From: CAYJPA01 sp964371945
GTDB taxonomy: Bacteria > Chloroflexota > Chloroflexia > Thermomicrobiales > UBA6265
NCBI GenBank assembly: GCA_964371945.1
Contig: CAYJPA010000011.1
Span: 1-64,000 of the forward strand
Direction of reading: 5' to 3'
DNA length: 64,000 bases
Under the pieces are notes generated by a model that was not told where the DNA came from, did not search any database, and saw nothing but the letters and a program-made list of their open reading frames with translations. Positions 61,219-64,000 of the stretch are shown in pieces (the first letter of the stretch is position 1; each line of letters starts with the position of its first letter). A program made the position numbers and the translations under genes.

Positions 61219-62257
61219 CAGGCAAGGGTTCAGCGCCCTGCATGCCACGAAAGAAGAGCTCCTTTCAGTTGACGGACTGCGAGTCGAGTACCTGACCGCG
61301 AGCGGCCCGGTCGTCGCGGTCGACGATGTCTCGTTCAAGATCCATCCGGGCGAGGTCTTTGGACTTGCCGGTGAATCCGGCAGCGGCAAATCGACCGCCG
61401 CCCATGCGATCCTCCGCGTGCTTAACCCACCTGCTGTCATCTCAAGCGGAAATGTGCGATTTCGCGGTCAAGAAGTCTTCGAAATGAATGACCACGAACT
61501 AGAGCAATTCCGCTGGCGAGACGTCTCGATGGTCTTCCAGAGCGCGATGAATGCCCTCAATCCCGTTCTGTCGATCGGTGACCAGATTTCGGACACGATC
61601 CTGGCCCACGAGCGAGTCCATCGCAAAGAGGCAATGGAACGTGCGGCCGAGCTGCTGACGATCGTTGGGATCGATTCCAGCCGCATCCGGTCGTTCCCGC
61701 ATGAGCTCTCCGGCGGCATGCGGCAACGCGCGGTGATTGCGACCGCGCTCGCGCTTAACCCGCCACTGATGATCATGGACGAACCGACAACCGCGCTCGA
61801 CGTCGTCGTGCAGCAAGAGATCATGAATCAGATCGTTGAGCTTAAGGAGCGGCTTGGGTTCTCGATCCTCTTTATCACTCACGACCTCTCATTGATGGTC
61901 GAATTCTCAACCAGGATCGCAATCATGTATGCCGGCGAGATCGTGGAGCTGGCCCCGGCCAGAGACCTGTTCGACGATCCCCTTCACCCGTATACCCAGG
62001 GTTTGATGTCCTCATTCCCATCGATCTCCGGCGAAAAACGGCCGCTGACCGGAATTCCGGGCTCTCCGCCGGATATGCTCCGACCGCCGTCGGGTTGCCG
62101 CTTTCATCCGCGCTGCGCATATGTCCAACCCGACCACACGCGAATCGTTCCGAAACTGCAAGAGGTGAAGCCGGGTCATTTTGTCGCCTGCCATCTTTAC
62201 AACGCCGGAGTCGAGAGCGGCCGCGCCCTGACGATGAGAGGAGCGGTTCATGCCTAG
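61208..62257 (+). CDS. ABC transporter ATPase (DppD-type)
   Basis: A 349-residue ATPase. Walker A GESGSGKST, signature LSGGMRQRAVIATAL, Walker B LMIMDEPTTALD and H-loop FITHD are present. The C-terminal oligopeptide-type extension has CRFHPRCAYV with the Cys motif of the family. The proposed GTG start at 61208 overlaps the permease end by 11 bases. ATG codons further upstream in the frame (for example 61148) would give a longer overlap; the true start is uncertain. It energises the importer. Confidence 0.9.
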   Translation: MQTNRQGFSALHATKEELLSVDGLRVEYLTASGPVVAVDDVSFKIHPGEVFGLAGESGSGKSTAAHAILRVLNPPAVISSGNVRFRGQEVFEMNDHELEQFRWRDVSMVFQSAMNALNPVLSIGDQISDTILAHERVHRKEAMERAAELLTIVGIDSSRIRSFPHELSGGMRQRAVIATALALNPPLMIMDEPTTALDVVVQQEIMNQIVELKERLGFSILFITHDLSLMVEFSTRIAIMYAGEIVELAPARDLFDDPLHPYTQGLMSSFPSISGEKRPLTGIPGSPPDMLRPPSGCRFHPRCAYVQPDHTRIVPKLQEVKPGHFVACHLYNAGVESGRALTMRGAVHA

Positions 62258-63260
62258 TGTTGGGACCGCGCTGGCCCCGCTTCTGGAGGTTCGTGGACTT
62301 TCCAAGCAATTCAACGTTGGCGGTTTTTTTCGCAAGCTTCAGCTCCACGCGCTCCAGGATGTCTCGTTCACGGTCGAACGCGGCGAAGTGGTCGCGCTCG
62401 TCGGGGAGTCCGGAAGCGGCAAGAGCACAATCGCCCGGATTGTGGCCAGGTTGATACCGCCAACAGCCGGCGAGGTGCACTTCAAAGGCACGGATGTCAT
62501 CAAATCGGAACCGCATGGCGCTTCATTGAGCTATCGCTCCGACGTCCAGATGATCTTTCAGGACCCATTTGGCTCGCTGAATCCGGTCCAGACAATTGGT
62601 CATCACCTCGAACGGCCGCTCAGGGTTCACGGCAAAACTCGCGGTGGGCGTGAAACCACCGCAAAGATCGAGGAGCTCCTTGCCACGGTTGGACTGAATC
62701 CCGCGGCCGAATACGCGGCCAAGTACCCGCATGAGCTATCGGGCGGCCAACGACAGCGCGTCTCGTTTGCGCGCGCGCTGGCGGTCGAACCGGAAGTGCT
62801 GCTCGCTGACGAGCCGATTTCCATGCTCGATGTTTCGATCCGGATCGGCGTGATGAACTTGATGGAACGGCTCAAGCATGAACGCGGGATCGCCTATCTG
62901 TACATCACGCACGACATCGCGAGCGCCCGCTACATCGGCGATCGGACGATGGTGATGTATGGGGGGCGGATCGTCGAAGCGGCGCCCAGCGAAGAGCTGA
63001 TCAAGAAGCCCGCGCATCCCTACACCTCGCGCCTGCTTGCCGCTGTGCCGAATCCTGAGTCCACCCTCAAGAAGGAAGCCAGCGATGGCCGCTGGGAACC
63101 GCCGCGCTTGATCGACCCGCCGCCAGGCTGCCCCTTCGCGGCAAGATGCCCGCACGTCATGGATGTTTGCCGGCAGGTCATGCCGGGCGCGGAGCTCATT
63201 GCCCCACACCATTGGGTTCGCTGTCATCTTCATGGCCCTGGAGGGAATGTCATCGCCTAG
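62250..63260 (+). CDS. ABC transporter ATPase (DppF-type)
   Basis: A 336-residue second ATPase with Walker A GESGSGKST, signature LSGGQRQRVSFARAL, Walker B VLLADEPISMLD (Ile for Thr in the D-loop entry), H-loop YITHD and the C-terminal oligopeptide domain GCPFAARCPHVMDVC. It starts with an ATG eight bases before the preceding stop. It completes the five-gene importer. Confidence 0.93.
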   Translation: MPSVGTALAPLLEVRGLSKQFNVGGFFRKLQLHALQDVSFTVERGEVVALVGESGSGKSTIARIVARLIPPTAGEVHFKGTDVIKSEPHGASLSYRSDVQMIFQDPFGSLNPVQTIGHHLERPLRVHGKTRGGRETTAKIEELLATVGLNPAAEYAAKYPHELSGGQRQRVSFARALAVEPEVLLADEPISMLDVSIRIGVMNLMERLKHERGIAYLYITHDIASARYIGDRTMVMYGGRIVEAAPSEELIKKPAHPYTSRLLAAVPNPESTLKKEASDGRWEPPRLIDPPPGCPFAARCPHVMDVCRQVMPGAELIAPHHWVRCHLHGPGGNVIA

Positions 63261-63332
63261 TCCAAACGTCGCCGGCGGTTTCACCAGCGCCGGCTCATCG
63301 CGCGCGCTCAGCGGCACCAGGAGAAATCTGTT

Positions 63333-64000
63333 GTGATTCAACTTGGCATCATCGGTTGCGGCGACGTCGCCTTCCGAACCTATATCCCGGCACTAGAGTC
63401 GCTCATGGGGACCGCCCCGACCGTTGCCTGCTTTGATCCCATCGCCGAGCGCGCGGCAAACGCCGCGGCGAATTTTCCGGGCGCGGTTGCCTATACCGAG
63501 CTCGACAAATTCCTGGCTCATCCTGGGCTCATCGGCGTTTTCAACCTAACGCCGGCTCCATTGCACCGGCAGACCTCAATCCCTGCTCTGGACGCGGGGT
63601 TACACGTGTTCACCGAAAAGCCGGTATCCTCCTCGGTCGCCGGCGCACAATCGCTGATCGCGCACGCGAAAGAGCGCGATCGCCTGCTGCTCTGCGCTCC
63701 CGCGGTCATCGCGACCAACCGTTTTCGCTGGATGCACGAGATTATCGCCGCCGGCCGCATCGGCCGGCCGACGCTTGCGACATCCCAAATCGGTACCATG
63801 GGGCCGGCGGGTTGGCGCGCATACACCGGCGATCCGGCTGTTTTCTACGCCCCCGATGTCGGACCCAATATCGATCTCGGCGTCTATTCGCTCCACGCGA
63901 TTACAGGGTTGTTTGGACCCGCGAAGCGCGTGCAGGCCTTCGGGGGAATCACGATCCCCAAACGCAAAGTGCTCATTCCCCGGTTGGCCGGGCAGACGAT
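63333..64000 (+). CDS. Gfo/Idh/MocA-family oxidoreductase (partial, runs off the window)
   Basis: At least 222 residues of an NAD(P)-dependent sugar-type dehydrogenase. The Rossmann start is IQLGIIGCGDVAFRTYIPAL. The catalytic-site region HVFTEKPVSSSVAGAQ has the conserved EKP. AGGAGA precedes the GTG start. It follows the importer, 73 bases after the last ATPase, so it may oxidise the imported sugar or a derivative, which supports a carbohydrate substrate. The end of the gene lies beyond 64000. Confidence 0.9.
   Translation, partial: MIQLGIIGCGDVAFRTYIPALESLMGTAPTVACFDPIAERAANAAANFPGAVAYTELDKFLAHPGLIGVFNLTPAPLHRQTSIPALDAGLHVFTEKPVSSSVAGAQSLIAHAKERDRLLLCAPAVIATNRFRWMHEIIAAGRIGRPTLATSQIGTMGPAGWRAYTGDPAVFYAPDVGPNIDLGVYSLHAITGLFGPAKRVQAFGGITIPKRKVLIPRLAGQT

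Noticed and set aside
1..64000. CRISPR array, rRNA operon or prophage
   Set aside because: No regularly spaced repeats, rRNA sequence or phage structural genes were seen.

Overview
The window is high-GC (about 60%) bacterial chromosome. It reads like Chloroflexota, most plausibly a Thermomicrobia-type soil or sediment lineage. That placement is inference from gene content: Thr/Pro-rich secreted proteins, a large NB-ATPase/LuxR regulator, group 3b [NiFe]-hydrogenase and many stress paralogues. No rRNA or other phylogenetic marker is present.

Layout. (a) 0.2-18.9 kb is a stress and redox block: DUF4389 membrane protein, a frameshifted flavodoxin, a large secreted protein, two tandem universal stress proteins, two zinc alcohol dehydrogenases, DinB and dienelactone-hydrolase-like proteins, a baeRF-family protein, a BON protein, a thiamine-binding/methyltransferase pair, a ZIP transporter, a LonB-type protease and nicotinamidase. 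(b) 18.9-25.3 kb is one minus-strand operon: acsA, an alpha/alpha-toroid protein, E1 alpha, E1 beta and E2 of a 2-oxoacid dehydrogenase, and an acyl carrier protein. Several junctions are ATGA overlaps and no E3 is present. (c) 25.6-36.2 kb holds Hsp20 and a second BON protein, then an eight-gene group 3b hydrogenase operon (diaphorase subunits, small and large subunits, cNMP-binding protein, maturation protease, HypC, DUF6390), and PEP synthase. (d) 36.5-50.2 kb has an FtsX/LolD-type ABC exporter, a HAF-repeat secreted protein, an AhpD/CMD-like enzyme interrupted by one in-frame UGA exactly at the resolving Cys of its CxxC motif (a strong selenoprotein candidate), membrane and PRC-like proteins, a LuxR-family ATPase regulator and rtcB. 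(e) 50.3-55.9 kb is an accessory island: an antitoxin with a truncated PIN toxin, BrnTA, and a segment bounded by a 16-bp inverted repeat. That segment carries a BglII-like restriction-modification operon led by a HigBA-type pair, an odd tRNA-like gene and a decayed IS1-type transposase. (f) 55.9-64 kb has a LacI-family regulator with a perfect CelR/CebR-type operator, a five-gene Opp/Dpp-type ABC importer, and the start of a Gfo/Idh/MocA dehydrogenase.

Together the core genes suggest a cell equipped for oxygen or energy limitation: hydrogen/NAD(P)H exchange, acetate and pyruvate handling, gluconeogenic PEP synthase, and USP/Hsp20/BON proteins. The final cluster looks like inducible uptake of a carbohydrate (or peptide) under LacI control. 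All functional statements come from reading motifs and family resemblance; no search was run.
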